A stretch of DNA of 64,000 nucleotides from Sphingopyxis sp. MSC1_008. GTDB taxonomy: Bacteria > Pseudomonadota > Alphaproteobacteria > Sphingomonadales > Sphingomonadaceae. The notes beneath the pieces are model-generated. The model did not search any database, was not told the origin of the DNA, and saw only the letters and a list, made by a program, of their open reading frames with translations. This document shows positions 43,951 to 52,808 of the stretch, one piece after another. How positions within the stretch are numbered: the first letter of the stretch is position 1; every line of letters begins with the position of its first letter. The position numbers were made by a program, and so were the translations under genes. The stretch lies in NCBI RefSeq assembly GCF_023197165.1, contig NZ_JALPRD010000019.1, positions 1 through 64,000 of the forward strand, in the 5' to 3' direction.

Positions 43951-45623
43951 TTTGCTTCTTCCTTTTGAAGATCGGCGACCATCGCTTCTCTGATCAGATA
44001 TTTCTGGACCTTCCCCGTCACCGTGGTGGGGAATTGACCGACGATACGCACGTAGCGCGGCACTTTATAGTGGGCGATCTGGCCGCGACAGAACTCACGT
44101 ATGTCGTCCGGGCCGAGGTCCGCGCCGGGCTTCAAGCGCACCCATGCGCACAGCTCCTCGCCCATGCGTTCGTCGGGAATGCCGACCACCGCGACATCCT
44201 CGATCGCAGGGTGGCGATAGAGATAATCCTCGACCTCGCGCGGGTAGATATTCTCGCCGCCGCGGATCACCATGTCCTTGAGGCGGCCGACGATATTGCC
44301 GTAACCCTCGGCATCGATCGTCGCGAGATCGCCCGAGTGCATCCAGCCGTCGGCGTCGATCGAATCCGCCGTGCGTTCGGGCTCGTCCCAATAGCCGATC
44401 ATCACCGAATAGCCGCGCGTACACAGCTCGCCCGGCTCGCCCGACGGCACGGTGTTTCCGCCCGAATCGACGATCTTGCATTCGAGGTGCGGCTGGACGC
44501 GGCCGATCGATCCGACGCGGCGCTCGAATGGATCGTCGGGCGTGGTCTGGAAACTCACCGGGCTGGTTTCGGTCATGCCGTAGGCGATCGTCACGTCGCG
44601 CATGTTCAGCCGCTCGACCACCTGCCGCATCAGCGGCTCGGGACAGATCGCCCCCGCCATGCACCCGGTGCGCAGCGACGAGACGTCGAATTTGTCGAAA
44701 TCGGGATGCGCGAGCACCGCAATGAACATCGTCGGCACGCCATAGAGCGCAGTGCAGCGTTCGGCCTCGACCGCGCGGAGCACTGCCTCGGGATCGAAAC
44801 CCTCCGACGGATAGATCATCGCCGCGCCATGTGTGACGCTGGCAAGATTGCCCATTACCATGCCGAAACAATGATAGAGCGGCACCGGGATGCAGATGCG
44901 ATCGCCCTGCCCCAACCCCTGCGTGCGGCCGACGAAATAGCCGTTATTGAGGATGTTACGGTGGCTGAGCGTCGCGCCCTTCGGCAGGCCAGTGGTGCCG
45001 CTGGTGAACTGGATGTTGATCGCGTCGTTCGGGTCGAGTGTCGGGCCAAGGGAGGCAAGGCGCTGGCGTTCGCTGTCCGACGCGCGCGCTGCCACATCGC
45101 CGAAGCGCAGCCAGCCTTGACGCGTATCGGCGCCGACCAGGATCAGCGAGTGCAGCGTCGGCAGACGCGCGGCGCGGAGCTGTCCGGGCGTGCTGGTGGA
45201 AACTTCGGGCGCGAGCTCCTCGATCATCCCCGGATAATCGCTCGTCTTGAAGCTGGTCGCCGCGACGAGCGCCGACAAGCCCACCTTGTTGATCGTATAT
45301 TCGACCTCGGACAGCCGGTAGGCGGGGTTGATCGTGACGAGGATCAGCCCGGCGCGCGCCGCGGCGAACTGGGTCAGCGTCCATTCGACACAGTTCGGCG
45401 CCCAGATGCCGATCCGGTCGCCGGGGTTCAACCCGAGCGCGAGTAGCCCCGCGGCGAAGGCGTCGGAGCGTTCGAGCAGTTCGGCGAAGTTCCAGCTTAT
45501 GCCCTGCCCGACCGAAACCAGCGCATCGCGCTCGCCCCAGCGCTCGGCGGCAAGCGCGAGCGCTTCACCGATCGTAAGTTCGATCAGCGGCGGTTCGCTC
45601 GCACCCGTCACATGGCTCGTCAT
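43947..45623 (-). CDS. ACSF2/FadD-like acyl-CoA ligase
   Basis: A 558-residue adenylate-forming enzyme that would activate a carboxylic acid with ATP and CoA in the cytoplasm. The P-loop is [11 protein letters not shown] and a C-terminal [11 protein letters not shown] hinge region is present. Blocks such as [31 protein letters not shown] and [16 protein letters not shown] resemble the medium-chain ACSF2 branch more than aromatic-acid ligases. It is the only cytoplasmic enzyme in an operon of secreted hydrolases, overlapping both neighbours by 4 nt, so the acid it uses is probably released by those esterases. Confidence 0.88.
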   Translation of the reverse strand: MTSHVTGASEPPLIELTIGEALALAAERWGERDALVSVGQGISWNFAELLERSDAFAAGLLALGLNPGDRIGIWAPNCVEWTLTQFAAARAGLILVTINPAYRLSEVEYTINKVGLSALVAATSFKTSDYPGMIEELAPEVSTSTPGQLRAARLPTLHSLILVGADTRQGWLRFGDVAARASDSERQRLASLGPTLDPNDAINIQFTSGTTGLPKGATLSHRNILNNGYFVGRTQGLGQGDRICIPVPLYHCFGMVMGNLASVTHGAAMIYPSEGFDPEAVLRAVEAERCTALYGVPTMFIAVLAHPDFDKFDVSSLRTGCMAGAICPEPLMRQVVERLNMRDVTIAYGMTETSPVSFQTTPDDPFERRVGSIGRVQPHLECKIVDSGGNTVPSGEPGELCTRGYSVMIGYWDEPERTADSIDADGWMHSGDLATIDAEGYGNIVGRLKDMVIRGGENIYPREVEDYLYRHPAIEDVAVVGIPDERMGEELCAWVRLKPGADLGPDDIREFCRGQIAHYKVPRYVRIVGQFPTTVTGKVQKYLIREAMVADLQKEEAK

Positions 45624-47218
45624 TTTCCGGGCGCCTCGCAGGCGAAGCTGGCGGCGTCATCGGTCGAGCCCTTGCCGTCCCACTTCGCGAGCTTGGGGAA
45701 TGCGCAGAGCGGCCGCGTCCGCCCAGCCTTTGCGGGGAGGCCGATATAGGCGAACAGGTCATTGTCATATTTGGTCGCGATGATGCGTTCGGGTGCGGGT
45801 CCGCCCTGCCGCCAGCCATCGAGCGCCGCCAGCGGATCGAAATTGTTCGGCCCCGGTCCGGCAAGGCAATGCGACATGCCCGGAACCATGAACAGGCGCA
45901 CCGAGGTCGATGCAGCCTTCGGGTTCGCCGCGACCAGACGCTCATAATAATCGACGGTGTTCTGCGCCGGGATGCCGGCGTCGTTCCAGCCATGATAGAG
46001 GATCAGCTTGCCGCCGCGCTTGTAGAAGGCGCCGAGGTTCGTGCTGTCGGCGTCGAGATCGCCACCGACCCGCGCCTTCGCCAGCGCATAGTCGCGCTCG
46101 AGATTGAAGTCGGAGAGCTGCCAATCGGGATTGGCGTGCACGAAGTAGCGGAAGAAGGCAGTGCCGAACTTCACATGCTGCGACGTCTTGCCGGTCAGCC
46201 ATTGCGACCAGGTGCCTGCCTCCGCCTCGGCGCCGGGTGCGAAGCCGGGGTAGAAGCTCTTGCCGTCGGCGCTCTTTGCGCCTTCGTAGAACAGCTTCGC
46301 GGTCGCGACCTCTCCGGTTGTCAAACAGTCGGCACCGTCACCACCCTTACACGCGAACTTCGCGGGATCGAAACGGCACGCACGCGGATCGTCGATCACG
46401 CCGTCCTTGACGCCGTCGAGCCCGTCGCACGCGCCGAGCGACGCCACTTGAAGCAATTTCAGTTTCGCCATCGACAGGTCGCCGCCGGGCTTATTCGTCG
46501 CGACCGCGTTGTTCGCAAAAGCGCTCGCCATGCGCGTCCACGGCATCGCGGGAGCGCCCGCGATGATCGCGTCGTAATCGGCGGGATAACGCTGCGCGAG
46601 GGTCAGCGCCTGCCGCCCGCCGTCCGAACAGCCGTGGAAATAGCTCGCTGCGAGCGGGTTTTCATAAAAGGCCGCGATCACTTGCTTGGCGGTCTCGGCG
46701 CCGACATGATTGGCGCGCCAGCCATAGTCGCGGATCTTTTCGGGCGCGTTCAGCGCCCAGCTCGCGTCGACATCGGCTTCGCCGAAATGACCCATGTCGG
46801 TGCCGACCGCGGCATAGCCCTTTTGCACCGCGCCGCGCATCAGCAGCGACGGCAGCAGCATGTTCGCCCCGAAGCCGCCATTGCCCGCGCCGAGCAGCTT
46901 GCCGTTCCAGCCCGCGCGTTCGGGGAGCCACACCTCGACCCTGATCGACGACCCCGGCACCGGCGACAGTGTCGCCTGCACGCGGCAGAAAGCGGCGGGT
47001 GCCGGAAGGCCGGGCTTGCCGGCCTCGAGATTGACCATCGCGCCGCCCGCGAGCGACGTCGCGGTGTCAACCTTGCCATCCTTCAACACCATGCCGGTCA
47101 GCGCTTCGCAGCTCCCGACCTTCTGCATGGCAGGGGTCGGCGCGGGTGCGGGCTCGTTCGCGGTGCAGCCCGCGAGCAGCGATCCGCCGGCGAGCAGGAG
47201 GAGCGATGCGGCCCTCAT
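45620..47218 (-). CDS. Tannase/feruloyl esterase family lipoprotein
   Basis: A 532-residue protein with a lipobox (SLLAGC, C18), so it is anchored to a membrane facing the periplasm or surface. The catalytic serine is S198 in [12 protein letters not shown]. The preceding cysteine and the SHC near the C-terminus ([11 protein letters not shown]) form the usual Cys pair that bridges the catalytic Ser and His in this family. Members cleave esters of aromatic acids with sugars or other alcohols. I start at the ATG at 47218, which overlaps the upstream stop by 4 nt. The frame stays open further upstream but is unconserved. Confidence 0.9.
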   Translation of the reverse strand: MRAASLLLLAGGSLLAGCTANEPAPAPTPAMQKVGSCEALTGMVLKDGKVDTATSLAGGAMVNLEAGKPGLPAPAAFCRVQATLSPVPGSSIRVEVWLPERAGWNGKLLGAGNGGFGANMLLPSLLMRGAVQKGYAAVGTDMGHFGEADVDASWALNAPEKIRDYGWRANHVGAETAKQVIAAFYENPLAASYFHGCSDGGRQALTLAQRYPADYDAIIAGAPAMPWTRMASAFANNAVATNKPGGDLSMAKLKLLQVASLGACDGLDGVKDGVIDDPRACRFDPAKFACKGGDGADCLTTGEVATAKLFYEGAKSADGKSFYPGFAPGAEAEAGTWSQWLTGKTSQHVKFGTAFFRYFVHANPDWQLSDFNLERDYALAKARVGGDLDADSTNLGAFYKRGGKLILYHGWNDAGIPAQNTVDYYERLVAANPKAASTSVRLFMVPGMSHCLAGPGPNNFDPLAALDGWRQGGPAPERIIATKYDNDLFAYIGLPAKAGRTRPLCAFPKLAKWDGKGSTDDAASFACEAPGK

Positions 47219-48078
47219 TTGCCGACGAGTCCCTGACCGCGCATCCACTCGGCCATCGCGTCGGTCCATGCATCGCTTGGTTTGCCGCTCTTTTTCATGC
47301 CGAAACCATGACCTCCGCTCTCGTAGGTGACGATCGTGCTGCTCGCGCCGGCGCCCTTCCACGCCGCCGCAAGACGGACGCTGTCGTCATACGCCAGTTT
47401 GTCGTCTTTCGCCGCCGCGACAAACAGCGGCGGCGCCTTTTTCGGCACCGCGATCGTGTCGGGCAGCAAGCCGGGATAGATGGCGATCGCGAAGTCGGGG
47501 CGGCTCGCGGGCTTGTTCGCCGTCAGCGTCCACACGGTCACCGCGCCCCCGGCCGAAAAGCCCATCAGCCCGACGCGGTTCGATTTGATGCCGTAGCGGC
47601 CGGCGTTCTTGCGCACCCATTTCACGGCATTCTCGCCGTCGGCGGTCGCGAGCGGGCGCAGCGGTTCGACCGCGGTGCGCAGCGAAGGAAGATTGGCAAG
47701 ATAGCGCATCATCTGGAGCGGGAAATCGGCTCCGGTTTCGAGCAGGCGATATTTGAGCACGAACGCCGTGACGCCCTGGCTGTTCAGCCATTTGGCGACC
47801 GCTTCGCCCTCATTGTCAATCGACAGCATGTGAAAGCCGCCGCCGGGCGCAACGATCACCGCCGTGCCGTTGGGCTTGTCGGCGACATAGGGAGTCAGCG
47901 TAGCGTCGGACACGTTGCGCACGATCGTGCCGAACGGCCCCGTTTCGCGCACTTCCTTGGACGTCGCGGGCACGGGGTCCGACGACAGGCGGATAACTTC
48001 CCACGCGCATGCCGGGATTGCGACAATGGCAAGCGCGCCAGCAATGGCAGCGGAGAGGCGCATGGTCATGGCTTTCAT
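47215..48078 (-). CDS. Exported alpha/beta hydrolase, acetyl-xylan-esterase/BD-FAE-like
   Basis: A 287-residue protein with a signal peptide (LSAAIAGALAIVAIPACA) and an alpha/beta-hydrolase fold: oxyanion region VIVAPGGGFHML, nucleophile elbow GLMGFSAGGAV, and a catalytic histidine in SGGHGFGMK. It resembles small esterases that deacylate sugars. The ATG at 48078 overlaps the carboxylesterase stop by 1 nt, and its own stop overlaps the tannase-like start. Substrate acyl group unknown. Confidence 0.85.
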   Translation of the reverse strand: MKAMTMRLSAAIAGALAIVAIPACAWEVIRLSSDPVPATSKEVRETGPFGTIVRNVSDATLTPYVADKPNGTAVIVAPGGGFHMLSIDNEGEAVAKWLNSQGVTAFVLKYRLLETGADFPLQMMRYLANLPSLRTAVEPLRPLATADGENAVKWVRKNAGRYGIKSNRVGLMGFSAGGAVTVWTLTANKPASRPDFAIAIYPGLLPDTIAVPKKAPPLFVAAAKDDKLAYDDSVRLAAAWKGAGASSTIVTYESGGHGFGMKKSGKPSDAWTDAMAEWMRGQGLVGK

Positions 48079-49541
48079 TATTTTCCGTCCCGTGCCGCGG
48101 CGATGGCGGTGAGCGCTGGCGTGGTTGCGGGCGCCATTGTGGTTGTATCGATACCCATAGACAGCAGCTGCGGCATCGCCGGATCGAGCCGCGCCCATGC
48201 GGGCAGTCCGCTGCCGTTCGGATCGCCGGTCTTCGCGAAATTGGTCCAGTAATCGCCAAGCTGCTTTGCTGCGGCCCGATCGGCGGCGGTAGTATCGGCG
48301 GGCAGATTGCCGAACTGGAAGGCGACATCCGACGCGTGGACCGCGCCGACGTCGGGCTTGCGCTGACCTTCGGCAACATAGCCGAAGCGGTAGAGGAAGG
48401 TCGGCACCCCGACGCGCGCCTGCAACAGGCCGAAAGCAAGCGCCGGTTCGGCAAAGATCGCGTCGCCACCGAGCCGCCGGTTCGCTTCATCCTCGCTCAC
48501 ATATGCCGCTTTCACGGTGGCGGCAGCAGCGCCCAGCGCCTTTTCGACCGGACCATTGACCATCGCGCGGAACGGCGCGGGGATGAAGCCGAGTTCGTCG
48601 TCGTTGCTGCCGATGATATAGGGAATGCGCGCCTGCTTACGCCCGGCGAAGATCGCCTCGGCCGCCGCGGGGATGATCGTCCCATCGGTCATCGGTCCCG
48701 AATAGCGGTCCTCTTCCTTGCTCATCAGCGCGAGGCTGCCGAGCACCTTGTCGGCGGAAAGCGCACGCAATGCCGCCGCGTCGGCGGCGCCCGCGCGAGC
48801 ACCGAACGCCTGCCCCTTCGCCTGCGCCTCGGCCAGCATCGGCCAGTCGTCGCGGCCGCCGCCCGAGGCGACGATCGCGCGCGCGAACAGGCCCTTCGTG
48901 GCGGGCGACGCCATCAGGCGCGACACCGATTCCCCGCCGGCGCTTTCGCCGAAGATCGTGACCTTCGCGGGATCGCCGCCAAAGGATGCGATGTTGCGCT
49001 GAACCCATTTGAGCGCCGCAATCTGGTCCATCAGCCCCCAGTTGCCGCCCTGCCCCAGCGCCGGGTGCGCGAAGAAGCCGAAGCGGCCGAGGCGATAGTT
49101 GAAGCTGACGATCACAACGTCGCGCTTCGCGAGCAGGCCGCCGTCGGTTTCGGGCAGCGTGCCCGACCCGCCGACGAAACCGCCGCCGTGGATCCAGACC
49201 ATCACCGGCAGCTTCGCGCCGTTGGTGGGCTTCGGCGTCCAGACGTTGAGCGTCAGGCAGTCCTCGCTCATCGGCCGCGATCCGGGCTGGATGCCGGGCA
49301 GCGGGTTCTGCATGCAGTCGGGGCCGTAAGCGGTTGCTTCGCGCGGCGCGGTCCACGACTGGACGGGCGCGGGTCCACTCCAACGCAGCACGCCGACGGG
49401 CGGCGCGGCGTAGGGAATGCCCTTGAACGCCGCGACGCCCTCGATGGTCGCGCCGGCAACGATGCCGCTGTCGATCACCACCTGCTGCGCAGCGACCGGC
49501 GAAGCCAAAAGTGCAGCCGAAACCAATATGCCGCGGATCAT
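48078..49541 (-). CDS. Type-B carboxylesterase (COesterase family)
   Basis: A 487-residue exported esterase with a signal peptide ending near SPVAAQQ. Family motifs: MSEDCLTLNVW, the oxyanion-hole VMVWIHGGGFVGGSG, and the elbow FGESAGGESV with S200. The catalytic histidine lies in VGAVHASDVAFQFGN. Usual bacterial substrates are aryl or alkyl esters. It overlaps GH78 upstream and the next esterase downstream by 1 nt each, so three different esterases are produced together. Confidence 0.92.
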   Translation of the reverse strand: MIRGILVSAALLASPVAAQQVVIDSGIVAGATIEGVAAFKGIPYAAPPVGVLRWSGPAPVQSWTAPREATAYGPDCMQNPLPGIQPGSRPMSEDCLTLNVWTPKPTNGAKLPVMVWIHGGGFVGGSGTLPETDGGLLAKRDVVIVSFNYRLGRFGFFAHPALGQGGNWGLMDQIAALKWVQRNIASFGGDPAKVTIFGESAGGESVSRLMASPATKGLFARAIVASGGGRDDWPMLAEAQAKGQAFGARAGAADAAALRALSADKVLGSLALMSKEEDRYSGPMTDGTIIPAAAEAIFAGRKQARIPYIIGSNDDELGFIPAPFRAMVNGPVEKALGAAAATVKAAYVSEDEANRRLGGDAIFAEPALAFGLLQARVGVPTFLYRFGYVAEGQRKPDVGAVHASDVAFQFGNLPADTTAADRAAAKQLGDYWTNFAKTGDPNGSGLPAWARLDPAMPQLLSMGIDTTTMAPATTPALTAIAAARDGK

Positions 49542-52500
49542 TATTTGCCTCCGGTGGTGAAAATGAAACGGCCGGGGCCGGTACGGTAAAGAGAATAGCC
49601 CTTGTCCTCACGCAGCCGCTCGGCGCCCGCAGGCGGAACCACCGTTCCGAAGCGCGTGGGCACCCATATCTCGCCCGTCGTGTTCGCCGGCACCTCGGCG
49701 GTCAGCGTCAGCTTGTCCGCATCGACCTTCCACCCCGAGAAGGCGCGGCCGTGAACCGTGTCCATCGCGGCTTCGGCGCTCGCGAGCCCGTCGGGGATCG
49801 CGGGTTTGACGAGCACGAGCTTATACCCCGGCTCGCCCGGCCGCAGCCCGGCAAGCCGCTGGCGCATCCAGTCGGCGATCGAGGCGAAATAATGATGGTC
49901 GCGCGAGCGGCTGTTGAGGCTCCACGTCTCGAACATCGTCTTATGGCCGTTCTTGATCCACCAGCCCCAGCTCGGCTCGTCGGTGCGCGTCGCGACGCGG
50001 TAGGCAAGGTTCGCATGGCCATAGTCGCTGAGGATTTCGAGCAGGTAGCGCGCGCCATAGACGCCGGTGCGCAGCCCCTGCTTATCGACGTCGCGCGCGA
50101 TGGTGTCGGCGACGCCCTGCTCGCGGCCCGTAGGCGCCATACCGAACGCGAGCGGCAGGATATTCTGCACCTGTGTCGGCCGACCCGCGACGCCTTTGGC
50201 ATCGACCGTGCGATACCAGCCGTTCGCCGCATCCCAGTAGCGCTTGTTATAGGCGGCGCGGATATCGCTCGCGAGTTTCGCGTAGCGCGCCGCATCTTCC
50301 GCCCTGCCGACGATCGCCGACGATTTCGCGAGCAGATCAGCCTGATGGAAGAAATAGGCCGTGGTCACCGCGTCGATCCCGCCGCCGCGCGCGTTGCTGT
50401 AGTCCATCCCGCCCGCCGACGCCCATTCGGAAAGTCCCGCCGAGCGCTGATAGTCCGGCGCCTTGATGAAGGTCGCGGTATAATCGACCAGCCGGCGCTG
50501 CATGTCCTGATTGTCGGCAAGGATGCGCGTGTCGCCAGTGGTCGTGTAAAGCTCCCACGGCAGGATCATCGCCGCGGCATCCCATGGCGTCGTCGGCCCC
50601 CAGATCACATTCCAGCCGGGGGTGTTCTCATAGCCATAGAAAGGCGTCGTCGGCGCGATTTCGGGCACTTCGCCCTTCTCCGACTGCGCGTCGCGGAAAT
50701 CGGCGAGCCATTTGGTCCAGACGCGCGCAATGTCGAGGCTGCGCGCCGCGGCGCCCGCCGACGCCTGCGCGTCCCCGCTCCAGCCGTTCTTCTCATAGGT
50801 CGGCGTGTCGGTCTGGAAGCCGTGGAGATTGTTGAGGATCGAGCCGATCGCGGCGGCGTCAATCTGGTTCAGCAGTGGATCGGCGCTAGCAAAGCTGCCC
50901 GTGCGCGCGACTGCCGAATGGACGATGCGTGCGGTCAGCGCGCCCTCGCCCGGCGTCCCCGGAAAACCATCGACCTGGACATAACGAAAGCCGCGATAGC
51001 CGAAGCGCGGTTCCCATTGCTCGGCGCCCTTGCCCGCCAGCGTGTAGCGATCGGTCTGGAGCTGCGCGTCGATCAGCCCCGCCGCCGGGACGACCTTGCC
51101 ATCATCGGCGACGCGCTCGCTCGCGACCATCGACACGGTGAGCCCGCGCGGACCGCTGACCTTAAGCACCGGCCAGCCCGCGACGATGCGGCCGAAGTCA
51201 TAGACATGGACGCCGGGCGCCACCTCCTTGACCGCAACGGGCGCTATATTTCCGACCGGTTCGATCGCTTCGGCGTTGGCGGCGACAAGCTGTCCCGCCG
51301 GTCCTGCCACCACCGGCGCCGCCTGCCATTTGCGGTCGCGGAAACCCGCACGATCCCAGCCCGCCGGCGCGAGCCGCGCGTCGAAACGTTCACCCCGATG
51401 GACCGAGTCATTGAGCGTCGGGCCCGAAACGGTGCGCCAATTTCCATCGGTCGCGACCGTTTCACGCGTGCCGTCGGTGTAGGTGACTTCGAGTTGCGCT
51501 TTCAGCGCGGGTTCGGCGTGCCACGGCGCCGCGTGGAAATACCATTCGTTCGGATCGGTCAGCCCATACCAGCCGCGCCCGAGTTCGGCGCCGATCACAT
51601 TTTCGCCGCGGCGCAGCAGCGCGGCCACGTCCTGCGTGTAGGCGAGCACGCGCTTGTCATAGGCGGTGTAGCCGGCGCCGAGCGACGAGCCGACGATAGC
51701 GCCATTGATCGACAGGCGCGGCATCCCCGCCCCGGCGTAATAGAGGCGCGCGCTTGCGACCGGCTTGGCAAGACGGAAGGCACGGCGCACGAGCGGCGCG
51801 GGCGCTTCGATCGGGAGCACCAGATCGACGCCCGGAACGCCGCTGGCAACGACCAGCCCGTCCGTCGCCACGCTGCCGCCAGTGAAGGGGTTGTCGCCGC
51901 CCGCAAAATTATATGCGACCGCCGGGCTTTGCGTCCCCGACACCCGAACCGAATGCACGATCGCCGCCGCAGCTTCCTTGCCGGCAAAGCCGATGGTGCC
52001 ATGCTTGTGTGCATCATTGTCGACCGTCGCGACGACCACGCCGTCGATGCGTGTAACGATGCGGCCACCCTCGGCACGGATCGACAGCGCGATGCGGCGT
52101 CCTTTCAGGGGCACCGCGAGCTTCACCTGCGCCAGCCGTTCCATCTTGATCGCCGAACTGGTGCCGCCCGGATACCGGCGGATGGTCTGGATCAGTTCGG
52201 GCCCGTTCTTGTCGTCGGCGAGCGTCCACACATAGGCATCGCCATAGGTCTTGCCGTTCGGGAGCGCGCGGAACAATATATCGAAGCTCTTGCCCGTCAG
52301 CGTCAGATCCGCGTCGAGCGTCAGGTCGCCCCAGTCATGGTCGCGGCGCTGCGGCCCCGAAATCCATTGCGCCTGCCAGTCGGAAGCGGCGAGCAGTCCC
52401 ATCTCCCACCAAGCGGGTGTGCTCCAGTCGGTGGAGGTCCCATCGGAATCCCACACCTGCACCTGCCACCAGTAGCGCTGGCGCGATGCGAGCGCGGGGC

Positions 52501-52795
52501 CAGCATAGGCGATCTGGACATTGTCCGCCGATACGACCTTGCCGCTGTCCCATAGCGGCGCCCGCTCGAGGTCGGCTTCCGAGGTCGCGACGCGGATTCG
52601 GTATGCGCTTTGCCGCGCCACCGGCGACCGCCACGCGAGGCGCGGCGCCGCCGTGTCGAGACCCAGCGGCGCCGCGGCATATTCGGTCCTGAGCTCCGCC
52701 GGGGCCGGATCGGCCGCCGATGCCGGCGAGGTTGCCATGCCGACGGCCGCGAGCGCACCCCAAAGCAGGCCTCGCAAGCTTCCGATCAGCAGCAA
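49541..52795 (-). CDS. GH78 alpha-L-rhamnosidase with inserted beta-sandwich
   Basis: A 1084-residue exported inverting glycosidase removing terminal alpha-L-rhamnose. Order: signal peptide, Fn3-like domain (about 35-135), an inserted lectin-like beta-sandwich (about 150-290), the rhamnosidase N domains, then the (alpha/alpha)6 catalytic domain. The catalytic region holds DTPTYEKNGWSGDAQ (D663, E668, D675) and the proposed base E956 in MFETWS. I start at TTG 52795, 5 nt after GGGGAGG, which gives a clean signal peptide. An earlier ATG would lie inside the receptor gene. Confidence 0.93.
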   Translation of the reverse strand: MLLIGSLRGLLWGALAAVGMATSPASAADPAPAELRTEYAAAPLGLDTAAPRLAWRSPVARQSAYRIRVATSEADLERAPLWDSGKVVSADNVQIAYAGPALASRQRYWWQVQVWDSDGTSTDWSTPAWWEMGLLAASDWQAQWISGPQRRDHDWGDLTLDADLTLTGKSFDILFRALPNGKTYGDAYVWTLADDKNGPELIQTIRRYPGGTSSAIKMERLAQVKLAVPLKGRRIALSIRAEGGRIVTRIDGVVVATVDNDAHKHGTIGFAGKEAAAAIVHSVRVSGTQSPAVAYNFAGGDNPFTGGSVATDGLVVASGVPGVDLVLPIEAPAPLVRRAFRLAKPVASARLYYAGAGMPRLSINGAIVGSSLGAGYTAYDKRVLAYTQDVAALLRRGENVIGAELGRGWYGLTDPNEWYFHAAPWHAEPALKAQLEVTYTDGTRETVATDGNWRTVSGPTLNDSVHRGERFDARLAPAGWDRAGFRDRKWQAAPVVAGPAGQLVAANAEAIEPVGNIAPVAVKEVAPGVHVYDFGRIVAGWPVLKVSGPRGLTVSMVASERVADDGKVVPAAGLIDAQLQTDRYTLAGKGAEQWEPRFGYRGFRYVQVDGFPGTPGEGALTARIVHSAVARTGSFASADPLLNQIDAAAIGSILNNLHGFQTDTPTYEKNGWSGDAQASAGAAARSLDIARVWTKWLADFRDAQSEKGEVPEIAPTTPFYGYENTPGWNVIWGPTTPWDAAAMILPWELYTTTGDTRILADNQDMQRRLVDYTATFIKAPDYQRSAGLSEWASAGGMDYSNARGGGIDAVTTAYFFHQADLLAKSSAIVGRAEDAARYAKLASDIRAAYNKRYWDAANGWYRTVDAKGVAGRPTQVQNILPLAFGMAPTGREQGVADTIARDVDKQGLRTGVYGARYLLEILSDYGHANLAYRVATRTDEPSWGWWIKNGHKTMFETWSLNSRSRDHHYFASIADWMRQRLAGLRPGEPGYKLVLVKPAIPDGLASAEAAMDTVHGRAFSGWKVDADKLTLTAEVPANTTGEIWVPTRFGTVVPPAGAERLREDKGYSLYRTGPGRFIFTTGGK

Positions 52796-52808
52796 CCCAA
52801 CCTCCCCG

